Assembly (NCBI RefSeq): GCF_927798115.1 | Contig: NZ_CAKMMG010000002.1 | Coordinates: 1-64,000 of the forward strand | From: Paenibacillus auburnensis | GTDB taxonomy: Bacteria; Bacillota; Bacilli; Paenibacillales; Paenibacillaceae | Length of the DNA stretch: 64,000 bases | Reading direction: 5' to 3' | Translations under genes and position numbers: made by a program | Notes under the pieces: generated by a model | Seen by the model: the letters and a program-made list of their open reading frames with translations, nothing else | Database searches by the model: none | What the model was told of the DNA's origin: nothing | Shown: positions 35,143 through 45,376 of the stretch, one piece after another | How positions within the stretch are numbered: position 1 is the stretch's first letter | How the letters are laid out: each line of letters opens with the position of its first letter

Positions 35143-38100
35143 CTATTGCACTGTCTTCAGCAGCTTCGCCAGCATATGTGCAGTCTCTTCACGGGTAGCC
35201 GAAGCTTGCGGGGCAAAGTTGATCCTGCCTCCGGCCACTGCTTGACCAGATATAATACCCGCCTGCTGGACAGAACTTACGGCATGCCGCGCATATTCGC
35301 TGATAACCGCCTGATCAGCGAATACTGCAGGGCCGCTGCTTACAGGCAGATTCCAGTTCATAGCATCCGCGAGACGGAGGATCATGACCGCCAGCTGCTC
35401 ACGCGAGACCTCAGCCTTGGGCTCAAACTTGCCGTCTCCTGTACCTTTGACGATGCCATTAGCATTCGCCCAGGACACCGCCGCTGCATAATAATCCTCC
35501 GGCTTCACGTCACTAAAGCTGCCGGCCGGACTGCCCAGCTCCGCTCCGGCTAAACGGGCCAGCAGCAGGGCTGCATCCCCGCGGCTCAACTTACTCTTGA
35601 GGCCAAACTGATCGGCCGAAATTCCGGAGATGACTCCGCGGGCGGCCAGATAGGTTATAGAATCCTTAGCATAGCTGCTTGCCGTATCCGTAAACACAAG
35701 CTTGTTATAGCCCACAGCATAAACAGAGAAATGGGTGGTACGGAAGGTCAGCTGGCCCGTCACCGCATTGTAGCTGCTGGCAGGAAGCACTGACAACCCG
35801 CCTGCTGCCGTTACTTGATAGGCCGCTACCGCATGAACATCTTCGCCGGCAGCCAGTGTGTACGGAATGCTGACCGACACACCCCCGCCGCCAAAGCTGG
35901 AAATATCCCGGGTTCCCGCCTGAACTGTAAGGCTCAGCACTGGGCGGCTGCCGACGATATTGCCTGCCGCAGCATTTACTCCAGCCGCGACGGTAGTTAG
36001 ATCCGTACCGGCAATCGTCAGGCTGACCGTTTCCCCGCCTGCAGCCGTGTGAATCGCCGAAACTGCAGTCCGGTCGAAGGACACTGTTCCCGGCCCTCCT
36101 GTGAATGTTACCGTCTTTAAGGAACTGCCGGCAAGTTCAGCCCAGACTGCTGCAGGAAGCTTAATGGTAATATTCCGGCCAGCTTCTCCTGAAACCGTGC
36201 GGAACTCCAGCTCTGCCCCGCCTGAGCTCTTGAGCGCCTCAAGCGCGGCAGTCACCACTTCAGCGCCGACAGAGAAGAATTGGCTGCCGGCAGCATCAGC
36301 TGCCGCCTTCACTTCCACTACGGCCTTGCCGCCCGTGACGGCCACCGCTGTCTCCGGCTTGGTGACAACGACCGCCGGTCCGCCAGTAGGGGTTGAACCC
36401 GGATAACTAATGACCGGAGGGGCTGCCGTTACCGTCACATGTGCTTCGGCGACACCATAGCCATCCGCACTGTATACGGAGACGACTGCTGTTCCCGCTG
36501 CATGCGGACTAACCTTTCCGTTCTGGTCAACCGAGGCTACAGCCGAGTTAGAGGTGCTCCAGCTCAAGCCTTGCCCTGTTTCGCCTGCGGGTTGGACAGC
36601 TGCTTTTAGTTCTGCTACGCTCCCGCCCGCCTGGAGCGACAAGGAGGTCTGATTCAAAGTCACCTTTGTCACATTTAATTGATAGACCGCCACTGTACCG
36701 CCGACTTCATTCGCTACCAGCACCAGCGGAAGCCCAGTCGGGCTGTCCGTTGCCGGGATGAATTCGATGCCTTCCGGACCTGTGTCGGTTTCCAGGTTAT
36801 TTTTCGGCGTAAACTCACGCGAATTGATGTAGTTTACAAACTGCGGCTGCTCCGGGTTTGTCACATCGTAGGTCATTAGACCGCCGACACGTTCCAACCC
36901 GACAAAGGCCAGTGCCTTCTGCCCCACCTTGCCGATTTTGACATATTCGGGCTCCGGGCCTTTTTTGGTGCTGCGGCTGTCCAGGGTAGTGTTGCTATTG
37001 CTGGCATTGAAGTACGCCGGCAGACGCTCCGAAGTGATCTGCTCAAATTCACTGCCGCTGTCATACACCTGCTTCAGGGTTCCGGCATCCCATACGGAGA
37101 AGGAACGGCCGCCATACAGATAAATGCCGTCATGACCCATATCCGACATCACCTCTACGCTGTCATATTTCTTCTGTCCGTTCAGGAATTTTGCAGCAGC
37201 CGAATCCGGGTTGAGTGAACTCTTCATGGAGCCGATCGTGGCGGCATTTTCCTTGCTGTCCCACTCGGTTGCATCCCCTTCATTAGCCGTGAACAGATAG
37301 GTTTTTCCGTTCACCGTGTACTGGCTGATGCCGTCAGGCATATATACACCATAAAATGGAACGTTCTCAAGGTGAATCTGATTGTCCTTCACCAGATCAA
37401 GCGCATTGCGCGGATTGCTCAGATCCTTGAATCCCAGACCTTTCACCCACAGCAGCTTGCCTGAGATTACATCAACCGCCGCCACTGCATTGTTCTCCTG
37501 AAGGGAAATATAAGCAGTCTTCTGGTCATCTGACAGCTCGATGAATTCCGGCTCCAGATCACGTACGGCGTCTTCCTTAGCACCTTCACCGGTGATTAAT
37601 TTGCTTACAGGGTCCACCGCACCGCGGATATGCACAAGATCATCAATAAGACCGGGATTATCGAACTTAACGGTTCTGGCCGTTCCAGTGACTGTATCGA
37701 TAACCGTCACGCTGCCCTCCGGATCACCTGCCAGTGTACGCGGCTCGGCTTCATCTGCCGTAAGAATATACCGGCCATCCGCCGTATATTTAATCATATC
37801 CGGCTGGATACCGGCTTCGTAAGTTTTCAGCAGCTTGCCGTCATAGTCGAGGACAAGAATCTTCCCCTTCTTCATCGCATCCGCTTCCTGGACAGCCACA
37901 GCAACCCTGCCGGTCGCTGTATTAATATCTACGCTGGTCAAATCCCCGTAGCTGAAGCCTCCAGTTTCGGACAGTGCCTCCACGTTAATGCTTGCTTCCT
38001 TCTCCGGGTGAACTCCATCCTTCAAATTAACGATATCTACAGTCGCCGGATGAGTTGAGCCATTGACCAGATAGAACTTCCCGTTGTCCGCGTTGTACTT

Positions 38101-39234
38101 GACGATCTCCGCCACGCCGCCGTCTTCGCTCGTGGTTCCCACAGCATATCCGCCGATCTTCGTAACACTGATGACATCATTTACCGGTTCCCCAGCCGCC
38201 TTGCCGACAACCAGCGGAAGGTTTCCTTCCGCCTTCACCGGAGGAACCGCGCTGTCATACACCGCGTAGCTCACCGTTGCCGTGCCTGCCGCAAGCGGAG
38301 TTCCGCTGATGATCCCCGATGCCGCGTCAAGGCTGAGACCTTCCGGCAGACCGGTTGCCGCAAAGGAATAGGGCTGCACGCCTCCATACACAGAGAGTGA
38401 CACCGAGTATGGTGATCCGGCTGTTGCAGCCGGGAGTGAAGCCGTGGCTACACCAAGAGCGGGCACTGCAATCCCCCAGCTTCCATCGCTGCTGCTGTGC
38501 GGCTTCATCAGATTCAATGCTCCGGCATCTAGCGTATCGAAGCTGATCTGTCTCAGATCATTCTTGTTATTGTCCGTATCGGTGAATTCCGCACGGCGGA
38601 CCGACTTTTGCTTCGAGGTTCCCCCGGTTTTACCGGTCGGATAATCTAGTTCATAGCCGTCAATCACGGAACCGCTGTCATTTCCGGCAGTACCGATCAT
38701 ATCAACATAGGCTGCCGGCTTATTCTGGAACGGGTTGGCGGTATCCAGCAGATCGGTACTGCTAAGCAGCACAACCTTCATCCCTTTATTATAGAAAAGA
38801 ATATCCTTCCAGGTCTGATCAGCTTTACTGCTGATATCACTTTTAAAGGACGGATTGTCTTTGCTGTCAGTGATCAGATAGGAGGAGTGCGCTTTAATCG
38901 TGCCGTTCAAATTCAGCTTACTCCAGGCTCCGTTCATGGTCGGATCAGAGTATTGCAGGGACCAGCCGCTTAAATCAACAGCGGAATCAGTAGGATTATA
39001 AAGTTCAATATATCCATTAGAGAAATAACCGCCCGTCGTTGCCGCATCCCCGCCGCCATATACCTGGTTTACGATAATATGGGGAACGCTCACATTATAA
39101 CTGCCGTCAGTAGTATAAGGAGTACCCGGCAGAAGCGCTGCAGCAGCTGCCGCGGGGCCTGCGCTCCATGCGGGAACGAGCGTCAGTTCAGCTGCAAGCA
39201 GCAGGGAGAGTAGGGTTGTGCCTGATCTTTTCAA
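35143..39234 (-). CDS. SLH-anchored choice-of-anchor I family surface protein
   Basis: About 1363 residues, exported. Start placed at TTG 39234, 10 bases after AGGAG; it gives MKRSGTTLLSLLLAAELTL with cleavage near AAAAA. Domains: lamin-tail-like (about 40-170; IIVNQVYGGGD, YIELYNPTDSAVDLSGWSLQY), a putative-Ig domain (about 245-345; GLPEGLSLDAASGIISGTP), and a choice-of-anchor I propeller-like region (about 355-850; DGISQYTVNGKTYLFTANEGD, EGIEFIP). A BIG2 domain (about 855-940) and three SLH repeats (about 1178-1363) follow. It should bind the secondary wall polymer. Lamin-tail plus choice-of-anchor I proteins are often near nucleases or phosphatases; none is fused here. A GC-rich hairpin at 35089-35127 follows but lacks a T tail. 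Confidence 0.88.
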   Translation of the reverse strand: MKRSGTTLLSLLLAAELTLVPAWSAGPAAAAAALLPGTPYTTDGSYNVSVPHIIVNQVYGGGDAATTGGYFSNGYIELYNPTDSAVDLSGWSLQYSDPTMNGAWSKLNLNGTIKAHSSYLITDSKDNPSFKSDISSKADQTWKDILFYNKGMKVVLLSSTDLLDTANPFQNKPAAYVDMIGTAGNDSGSVIDGYELDYPTGKTGGTSKQKSVRRAEFTDTDNNKNDLRQISFDTLDAGALNLMKPHSSSDGSWGIAVPALGVATASLPAATAGSPYSVSLSVYGGVQPYSFAATGLPEGLSLDAASGIISGTPLAAGTATVSYAVYDSAVPPVKAEGNLPLVVGKAAGEPVNDVISVTKIGGYAVGTTSEDGGVAEIVKYNADNGKFYLVNGSTHPATVDIVNLKDGVHPEKEASINVEALSETGGFSYGDLTSVDINTATGRVAVAVQEADAMKKGKILVLDYDGKLLKTYEAGIQPDMIKYTADGRYILTADEAEPRTLAGDPEGSVTVIDTVTGTARTVKFDNPGLIDDLVHIRGAVDPVSKLITGEGAKEDAVRDLEPEFIELSDDQKTAYISLQENNAVAAVDVISGKLLWVKGLGFKDLSNPRNALDLVKDNQIHLENVPFYGVYMPDGISQYTVNGKTYLFTANEGDATEWDSKENAATIGSMKSSLNPDSAAAKFLNGQKKYDSVEVMSDMGHDGIYLYGGRSFSVWDAGTLKQVYDSGSEFEQITSERLPAYFNASNSNTTLDSRSTKKGPEPEYVKIGKVGQKALAFVGLERVGGLMTYDVTNPEQPQFVNYINSREFTPKNNLETDTGPEGIEFIPATDSPTGLPLVLVANEVGGTVAVYQLNVTKVTLNQTSLSLQAGGSVAELKAAVQPAGETGQGLSWSTSNSAVASVDQNGKVSPHAAGTAVVSVYSADGYGVAEAHVTVTAAPPVISYPGSTPTGGPAVVVTKPETAVAVTGGKAVVEVKAAADAAGSQFFSVGAEVVTAALEALKSSGGAELEFRTVSGEAGRNITIKLPAAVWAELAGSSLKTVTFTGGPGTVSFDRTAVSAIHTAAGGETVSLTIAGTDLTTVAAGVNAAAGNIVGSRPVLSLTVQAGTRDISSFGGGGVSVSIPYTLAAGEDVHAVAAYQVTAAGGLSVLPASSYNAVTGQLTFRTTHFSVYAVGYNKLVFTDTASSYAKDSITYLAARGVISGISADQFGLKSKLSRGDAALLLARLAGAELGSPAGSFSDVKPEDYYAAAVSWANANGIVKGTGDGKFEPKAEVSREQLAVMILRLADAMNWNLPVSSGPAVFADQAVISEYARHAVSSVQQAGIISGQAVAGGRINFAPQASATREETAHMLAKLLKTVQ

Positions 39235-39430
39235 GTCGTTGTCACTCCTATAGATTATTTTTAACAACTATAGTGGACGAGTATTTGCTGATATGCAGAG
39301 TTACATCAAATGAACGTAAACTGCAGAACCAGTCTTAGCTTCCATTTGAAAAACGGCTAACATTCCGCTGACCCGAGGCAAATATTCGCCTGCTATGATC
39401 AGGGCAACAAGAGTCCTGGAGGGGATATTG

Positions 39431-40588
39431 ATGCGTCTAGCTTTGTTTACGGACACCTATCTTCCGCAGACCAATGGGGTTGCCCGCACACTCCACCGCC
39501 TGACCGGCCATCTGAACCGCCGCGGAATCGAGCACCTGCTGTTTACCCCGAAACCGGCCTCAGGACAAGACGAGAATGATCCTGTCCGCAAAATTGCCAG
39601 TATTCCATTTTTCCTTTATCCCGAATGCAGATTAGCGCTGCCCCATATGTCCTCCATTCACAATGAGCTGCGGGCCTTCAGCCCGGATCTGGTGCACATG
39701 GCAACCCCGTTCAACCTCGGCCTGTGCGGCCTCCGCTATGCCCAGAAGCAGAACCTCCCGCATGTGGCTTCCTATCACACCCACTTTGACCGTTACCTTC
39801 AATATTACCGGATGCGCAGAATTGTCCCGCTGTACTGGAAATACATGAAATGGTTTCACAGGTCCTGTGATGCGATTCTGGCACCCTCCCAGGAGACCAT
39901 CGGCTCACTGCGTGCACACGGATTTTCCGGGCTGCGCCTGTGGTCCAGAGGCGTTGACTGCGGTCTTTACACTCCAGAAATACGTTCCGCGGATGTTCGG
40001 GAGCGTTACGGGATCGGAAGCCAGCTGCTGCTTATATATGTAGGACGAATCGCCCCGGAAAAAGATATTGCCACCCTCCTTGCCGCCATGCGGCTGCTGC
40101 CGGATTCCATTGCCTCCGCAGTACACCTGCTCATTGTAGGCGATGGTCCGCAGCTGCCGGAGCTGCGCGCCGCAGCACCTCAGAATGTCACCTTTTCCGG
40201 CAGCAAATATGGGCAAGAACTGGCTGAGCTGTATGCCGCAGGCGACCTGTTCGTCTTCCCCTCCTGTACGGAAACCTTCGGCAATGTCGTGCTGGAAGCC
40301 ATGGCTTCAGGTCTGCCTGTCATCGCGGCGGATGCCGGCGGCTCGCGGGATCTTGTCGTGCCGGGCCGAAGCGGCACCCTGTTTGAGCCGCATCAGCCGG
40401 CGGCTATGGCTGAGGCGATATGCAGGCTGGCGGAGCAGCCTATGCTGCGTATGGCTATGGGCCAGGAGGGTCGGCGGCTGGCGCTTGGCCGTTCCTGGGA
40501 GCATATTTTTGACCGGCTGATCAGTGATTACGAGGAGGTTATTGAAGGCCGACGGATAAAGAGCCAGGCGGGGATTTTTACAGCCTAG
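39431..40588 (+). CDS. GT4-family glycosyltransferase (GT-B fold)
   Basis: 385 residues, two Rossmann domains. The N-terminal acceptor domain starts MRLALFTDTYLPQTNGVARTL. The C-terminal donor domain has YVGRIAPEKDIATLL and the EX7E-like signature FPSCTETFGNVVLEAMASGLPVI. The family includes the MgtA/PimB/diglucosyl-diacylglycerol-type enzymes, so a glycolipid or phosphatidylinositol-mannoside-like acceptor is plausible but not proven. GGAGG is 8 bases before the ATG. Divergent from the SLH protein gene. Confidence 0.88.
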   Translation: MRLALFTDTYLPQTNGVARTLHRLTGHLNRRGIEHLLFTPKPASGQDENDPVRKIASIPFFLYPECRLALPHMSSIHNELRAFSPDLVHMATPFNLGLCGLRYAQKQNLPHVASYHTHFDRYLQYYRMRRIVPLYWKYMKWFHRSCDAILAPSQETIGSLRAHGFSGLRLWSRGVDCGLYTPEIRSADVRERYGIGSQLLLIYVGRIAPEKDIATLLAAMRLLPDSIASAVHLLIVGDGPQLPELRAAAPQNVTFSGSKYGQELAELYAAGDLFVFPSCTETFGNVVLEAMASGLPVIAADAGGSRDLVVPGRSGTLFEPHQPAAMAEAICRLAEQPMLRMAMGQEGRRLALGRSWEHIFDRLISDYEEVIEGRRIKSQAGIFTA

Positions 40589-40603
40589 AGCAGTAATTGC
40601 ATT

Positions 40604-40655
40604 CAAAAAAACAGCGCTCTCCAGCCATCCTTACGCAGGATGCTTGAAGAGCGCT
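40604..40655. terminator. Bidirectional terminator between the glycosyltransferase and HD-GYP genes
   Basis: Outer stem AGCGCTCT (40613-40620)/AGAGCGCT (40648-40655), inner stem CATCC/GGATG. On the minus strand a run TTTTTTT follows. It serves the HD-GYP gene and may also end the glycosyltransferase transcript. Confidence 0.8.
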
Positions 40656-40675
40656 ATTCCAGATTACTATTAGTG

Positions 40676-41773
40676 TTATGCGTTCAGATGATCATTCTTA
40701 TATCTTTCGGAAATCTCCAGAAACTTATAGCTGCACTTTACGAAAATGTCTACGATATCGGGATCAAAATGCCGGCCGGCATCAGCAACGATAATTTCTA
40801 CGGCCTGCTCATGAGGCATTGCTGCCTTGTACACCCGCTCGCTGGTCAGCGCATCGTACACATCCGCAACAGCCATCAGCCTGGCCGATAGCGGAATCTG
40901 CTCGCCGGCCAAACCTTCCGGATACCCCGTGCCGTCCCATTTCTCATGATGGGAATAGACAATTTCCTTAGCGAATCGGAGAAATGTCTCGGGGCTATCC
41001 ATCAGCTGCTCGGCACGCAAAACCGCATCTCTGCCCAAAGTGGTATGAGTCTTCATCACTTCAAATTCCTCATAAGTCAGCTTGCCCGGCTTGAGGAGGA
41101 TGTGATCAGGGATGCCGACCTTCCCGATATCATGCAGCGGGGCAGACGTAACGATTAGGCCGATATGCTCGGGGCACAGCCTGCCTGCATATTTGTCCGT
41201 CCGGCTCAGCTGCGTGGCCAATTCCTCAATATACAATTTGGTTCTTTGAATATGGTTGCCGGTCTCTGTATCCCGCATTTCGGCCAAGGCGGCCATCGCC
41301 ATCACCGAAACCTCCTGAATTAATGAAATTTCCTTCATCCGACGGGAAATTTCCGCCTCAAGATATTGATTTTTGTCCGCAAGGAAATCCTTTGAGCGCT
41401 TCAACGTTAAGTGGGTCTTCACACGTGACAAAAGCACCGGTGAGCTGATAGGCTTGGTAATATAATCTACCGCTCCAGAATCAAAGCCTTTATTCTCATC
41501 CTCTACCTCTTCCTTCGCCGTCAAAAAGATCACCGGAATCTCCCGCAGCGTCTCGTCCTCTTTCAATCTCCGGCAAGTCTCGTAACCGTCCATTCCCGGC
41601 AGCATTATATCCAGCAGAATCAAGTCTGGCGGAGCGGCCTTGGCAATCAGCAGCCCTTTCTCGCCGTTTGTGGCAACCTTAACCTTGTATTGTTCTTTTA
41701 ACAAGCCGCTAAGCAGCGTAATATTGTCCGGCGTATCGTCAACGACAAGTATAACAGGTCTGGAATCCAGCAT
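40676..41773 (-). CDS. Response regulator with HD-GYP c-di-GMP phosphodiesterase domain
   Basis: 365 residues. REC domain at 1-125 with D55 (LILLDIMLPG), then a short linker and an HD-GYP domain (about 155-350). All key motifs are present: ETGNHIQRT, HDIGKVGIPD (about 214), KTHTTLGRDAV, HHEKWDGTGYPEGL (about 272-285) and VADVYDALTSER. Such proteins hydrolyse c-di-GMP when phosphorylated. The start is 2 bases after the stop of the hybrid kinase, so the two form a tight operon and probably one phosphorelay. Confidence 0.93.
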   Translation of the reverse strand: MLDSRPVILVVDDTPDNITLLSGLLKEQYKVKVATNGEKGLLIAKAAPPDLILLDIMLPGMDGYETCRRLKEDETLREIPVIFLTAKEEVEDENKGFDSGAVDYITKPISSPVLLSRVKTHLTLKRSKDFLADKNQYLEAEISRRMKEISLIQEVSVMAMAALAEMRDTETGNHIQRTKLYIEELATQLSRTDKYAGRLCPEHIGLIVTSAPLHDIGKVGIPDHILLKPGKLTYEEFEVMKTHTTLGRDAVLRAEQLMDSPETFLRFAKEIVYSHHEKWDGTGYPEGLAGEQIPLSARLMAVADVYDALTSERVYKAAMPHEQAVEIIVADAGRHFDPDIVDIFVKCSYKFLEISERYKNDHLNA

Positions 41774-41775
41774 AT

Positions 41776-44592
41776 TTACATCAACCTCTGTTCATAATTT
41801 CGATCTCTTATGGCCTGCCGGGTAATGGAGAGGGCTTCTTCATATTCAAACATGCCCAGACTGTACTCCAGCTGTCTCAGCTCATCTTGTGTCATCGCCT
41901 GCGCTAATACGCTCCTTACAGATGCAAAATAATCGACTGCTTCACTATCACTGTCATTCAGCATATCCTCTAACCGGCCGAGCAGCTTTACTGGCGGTTC
42001 ATTCCGCTGCTCAGGCAAGAACTCTGCTGCATTATAAGGATCAGTACCGCCCAGCTGCCCGAGGATTTCCTCCGTGCTGGCATGAACCGCCGCTTCGAGC
42101 CTGTTCAGAAGCTGCTCCAGCTCTTGCGGCTCTGCAGGGCCGTCTAGCATTTTACCCAGGGTGCCGGCCAGCGTCTGGACATCCGTAACACCAATATTGC
42201 CGGAAACCCCCTTTAGATTATGAGCAAGCCTTAACGCTGCTTCAGTATCCTCTGCCCATATCGCCTTACGTAAGTTTGTTACTGTATCACGCTGATTCCC
42301 GGCATATTTCAGCAGCAGGCTAATATACAGTTCCCGGTTGTTTCCGGCGCGGCTGAGCCCCTTCCCGGTTTCAATCCCCTTCAGCCGCAGAAATGGCAAA
42401 GTTTCTGAAGAAGGCCTGAACTCAGCTGCCGTTCCAGCGCCTTCAGCTGATTCCTGGATGATTCCATGCGAAACCCATCTGCCGATCGTAGTGAACAGAA
42501 TATCCGGATCAATCGGTTTGGCTACATGGCCGTTCATCCCGGCTGCGAAGCAGCGCTCCCGCTCTTCTTGCATGGTACGTGCGGTCATAGCAATCATTGG
42601 TAGCTCCGGGTACAGTTCCCGGATTCTCACCCCCGCCTGAAAACCGTCCATTTCCGGCATCTGCAGATCCATCAGCACAATACTGTAAGGTCTTTCCGCA
42701 GACATGGATTCCACCATCCGCACCGCTTCAGCCCCGTTGGCAGCAATATCCGGCAGCAATCCCTGACTTCTCAGCAACTCAGCTGCAATCTGCCGGTTAA
42801 TCTCGTTGTCTTCCACCAGCAGGACACGGGTGCCGGACAGCCGGTAGTCTTTTTCCTGCACATCGAGCGTCGTTACCGGAACGGGTCTTGCTGGTAAGCC
42901 TGTAGCCTGGACAATATCGAACCAAGCGGTGAACGTAAAGATACTGCCTCTGCCTTCCTCACTATCCACCCAAAGATGGCCTCCCATGATGCCCACCAGC
43001 TTGCGGCTGATCGCCAGGCCCAGTCCCGTTCCCCCGAACTTCCGTGTAGTGGAACTGTCCGCCTGCGTAAAGGCCTGGAATAGCTTGGCTTCTGTCTCTT
43101 TGCTCATGCCAATCCCTGTATCACGCACACTGAATTGAAGCTTCACCTTACTGTCAATTCTGCTGTGTTGCTCCACCACCATCAAAACTTCACCCGCCTC
43201 GGTGAACTTAATCGCATTGCTTAGCAGATTGGTGATGATTTGGCCCAGCCGAAGCGGATCACCGCTAAGACGTGAGGGTATATCTGGCGGGATTTCACAC
43301 AACAGCTGCAGCCCCTTCTCGTGAGCTGTCTGACCCGCTAAATCTAGTGCCCCTGAAATCACATCTGTTAAGTCAAACTCCGTTTTTTCAAGTTCCAGCT
43401 TCCCTGACTCCACCTTTGAGAAATCAAGGATCTCATTAATAATGCCAAGCAGCGAAGTACCGGCATTATGAATTTTGGAGAGATAGTCCTGCTGTTTCGG
43501 ATTGAGTTCTGTCTTTAGCGCCAGATAAGCCATGCCAATAATCGCATTCATCGGCGTCCGGATCTCGTGGCTCATATTCGCCAGAAATTGCGATTTGGCT
43601 GCAGTCGCCTCTTCCGCCAGATTCAGAGCATGTTTCAGCTCCGCTTCCTTCCGTCTCGCTTCGGTGATATCTTCGGACACAATGAGCAGATACAGCGGCT
43701 GTCCCTCCACATCCAAAATAGGCAGCTTCGTGGTCCGAACATATCGCAGATTGCAGTGTTCGCTGTCATCGGGGATGATATCGATCTCGCTGAGCACCTG
43801 TCCTGTTGCAATTACCTTTTTGTCCGATTCAATCATCCTCCGGGCAATTTCCTCAGGGAATACCGATTTAAGTTCCAGGTCGCCCAGCTCCTCAGGAGTA
43901 AGGCCCAGAAAGTCCGCACTGGCCTGATTCCCCATGAATACCTTCAACGTCCGGACATCCTTGACCGAAATCATTACCGGAATATGGCTGATAATGGCAT
44001 TGAGAAAATTCCGGTTATCAAGGATCTCCTTCTCTTTGTGCTTCAGATCGCTAATATCGGTCATAATCCCAAGGTATCCGCCCACGGAATTATCCGACAA
44101 ACGGTAGGCAGACAGCGTATAAAGAATATGGTGCGTTTCACCGCTCGCAAAGGTTCTCTGAATCTGGCGGATCGAAGACTGACCGCTCTCCGTTACCTCA
44201 GCCATCATCTCACGAAGATTGCGGTACGCGTCCTTAGGCAAATGGGGAAGATCGCGTATCGGAATGCCGGCCAGTTCGCAGCCAGACACTTGAAAAGCTT
44301 GCTCATAGGCGGTATTACAGCCCAGAAAACACTGCTGGTCATCGATATAAAAAAGCGGATGCGGCAGGGAATCCATCAATTGGGAGGTGAAATAGAGCTG
44401 ATCCGACAGCTCCTTTTTGATCCGTTTGTACTCGGAGACATCTTTCTTTTTATTTTTGAATGCAGCGAAACATAAGAACAAAATAAGTATGACGAAATTG
44501 AGGAACACCTCTACCGAGATTCCTTTAAGCAGCACAACCAGTATGTAGATTGCTATAGCCATCCCTAAGATGCTTGCTTTGCCTTTATCCAT
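41776..44592 (-). CDS. Hybrid sensor histidine kinase with PAS, REC and HPt domains
   Basis: 938 residues. Two close N-terminal membrane helices (about 8-45) are followed by two PAS domains (about 65-185 and 195-315) and HisKA ([19 protein letters not shown] near 341). Next are HATPase ([18 protein letters not shown], about 440-565), REC ([14 protein letters not shown] near 640) and a C-terminal HPt domain ([16 protein letters not shown] near 790). A His-Asp-His relay in one chain would pass phosphate to the HD-GYP regulator encoded 2 bases downstream. The ATG has only a poor ribosome binding site. A strong AGGAG lies 33 bases upstream, at the end of a tiny open frame (44623-44661), so initiation may depend on that frame. 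Confidence 0.92.
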   Translation of the reverse strand: MDKGKASILGMAIAIYILVVLLKGISVEVFLNFVILILFLCFAAFKNKKKDVSEYKRIKKELSDQLYFTSQLMDSLPHPLFYIDDQQCFLGCNTAYEQAFQVSGCELAGIPIRDLPHLPKDAYRNLREMMAEVTESGQSSIRQIQRTFASGETHHILYTLSAYRLSDNSVGGYLGIMTDISDLKHKEKEILDNRNFLNAIISHIPVMISVKDVRTLKVFMGNQASADFLGLTPEELGDLELKSVFPEEIARRMIESDKKVIATGQVLSEIDIIPDDSEHCNLRYVRTTKLPILDVEGQPLYLLIVSEDITEARRKEAELKHALNLAEEATAAKSQFLANMSHEIRTPMNAIIGMAYLALKTELNPKQQDYLSKIHNAGTSLLGIINEILDFSKVESGKLELEKTEFDLTDVISGALDLAGQTAHEKGLQLLCEIPPDIPSRLSGDPLRLGQIITNLLSNAIKFTEAGEVLMVVEQHSRIDSKVKLQFSVRDTGIGMSKETEAKLFQAFTQADSSTTRKFGGTGLGLAISRKLVGIMGGHLWVDSEEGRGSIFTFTAWFDIVQATGLPARPVPVTTLDVQEKDYRLSGTRVLLVEDNEINRQIAAELLRSQGLLPDIAANGAEAVRMVESMSAERPYSIVLMDLQMPEMDGFQAGVRIRELYPELPMIAMTARTMQEERERCFAAGMNGHVAKPIDPDILFTTIGRWVSHGIIQESAEGAGTAAEFRPSSETLPFLRLKGIETGKGLSRAGNNRELYISLLLKYAGNQRDTVTNLRKAIWAEDTEAALRLAHNLKGVSGNIGVTDVQTLAGTLGKMLDGPAEPQELEQLLNRLEAAVHASTEEILGQLGGTDPYNAAEFLPEQRNEPPVKLLGRLEDMLNDSDSEAVDYFASVRSVLAQAMTQDELRQLEYSLGMFEYEEALSITRQAIRDRNYEQRLM

Positions 44593-44622
44593 CCGCCGCC
44601 AACCACCCTTGAATTCAATAGT

Positions 44623-44661
44623 TTATCTCCTGCCGAAACGGAATTGTCTGTAGTGTTCCAT
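44623..44661 (-). CDS. Candidate 12-aa leader peptide before the hybrid kinase
   Basis: Reads MEHYRQFRFGRR then TAA, with AGGAGG 5 bases before the ATG, the best ribosome binding site in this stretch. Its last codons form AGGAGA. The kinase ATG follows about 30 bases later without a good site of its own. It may couple translation of the kinase, or be chance. Confidence 0.35.
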   Translation of the reverse strand: MEHYRQFRFGRR

Positions 44662-44722
44662 TCTAACCTCCTATGCTGAGGTACTACTACTCTTTTTTTC
44701 GACATTATTCAGCAAAACGATT

Positions 44723-44761
44723 AGCCCGTCCAAGTCTCCAAATAGGGAGATCAGACGGGCT
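44723..44761 (-). terminator. Hairpin after the GNAT/WYL operon
   Basis: AGCCCGTC (44723-44730) pairs with GACGGGCT (44754-44761); inner stem TCTCC/GGAGA. The T-rich tail is weak (AATCGTTTTG). It probably ends the operon at 44797-46919. Confidence 0.6.
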
Positions 44762-44796
44762 GATAGGGGAACATCATGAAAATGTTAATGAATCGG

Positions 44797-45375
44797 CTAG
44801 GATCCGCTGTTTATTTCTTTTATGTAGTAGTCATCATACGGTAAATCGGAGCTTGGCTCTATCCTCTGATAACCCAGACGAAGCAGAACGCTGATTCTTG
44901 CCGCAGCCTGCGGCACTGCCTTAGTCAATATACTGTTGAATGCAAAATACTCGCCAAACCGCGACTCTACCAGCTCCAGAATCTCGCAAAGTACTGCTTC
45001 CCGTTCATAACCGGAGATCAAATCCAGCCTAAGGATTCCGGCTTCCTGCTGTCCGTCTGCGGAAAGTACTGCCCTGGTGAAAAACTCAACCGTCCCGATC
45101 ACACGGCCTGTTGTTTGATCTATTATGCTGAACCGTACAAATCCCCGCGCCCGGTATTCTGCGAGCCAGGCTTCAATAGTGGCCTTCATATCATCCAGCA
45201 GGTGCATGCTGAAGCCGTAAAGACAGTTGTCGCTGTTGAACAGGGGGATGGACTCCGGGTCCGAATAGCACCCGAGTAAATCTTCAGCATCCTCCTGCTG
45301 TATCAATCTTAGCAAAAAGCTACCTGTATCATATACAGGACAAACGGTGTAAGGGTCCAGTAACTTCATCTCCAT
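44797..45375 (-). CDS. GNAT-family N-acetyltransferase (RimJ-like)
   Basis: 192 residues. An N-terminal RLIQQEDAEDLLGCYSDPES segment resembles ribosomal-protein-acetyltransferase relatives. The central strand VIGTVEFFTRA and helix VLCEILELVE form the acetyl-CoA fold, though the usual Q/RxxGxG/A pyrophosphate loop is poor. Substrate unknown. ATG has AGGAGG 7 bases upstream, inside the last codons of the WYL regulator gene (ATA AGG AGG ACT TGA). The genes are separated by one base and tightly coupled. Confidence 0.78.
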   Translation of the reverse strand: MEMKLLDPYTVCPVYDTGSFLLRLIQQEDAEDLLGCYSDPESIPLFNSDNCLYGFSMHLLDDMKATIEAWLAEYRARGFVRFSIIDQTTGRVIGTVEFFTRAVLSADGQQEAGILRLDLISGYEREAVLCEILELVESRFGEYFAFNSILTKAVPQAAARISVLLRLGYQRIEPSSDLPYDDYYIKEINSGS

Positions 45376-45376
45376 C

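Noticed and set aside
44590..44625. ATT start codon for the hybrid kinase using the AGGAG at the end of the tiny frame
   Set aside because: Spacing fits, but ATT starts are very rare and the extension adds only eight residues.
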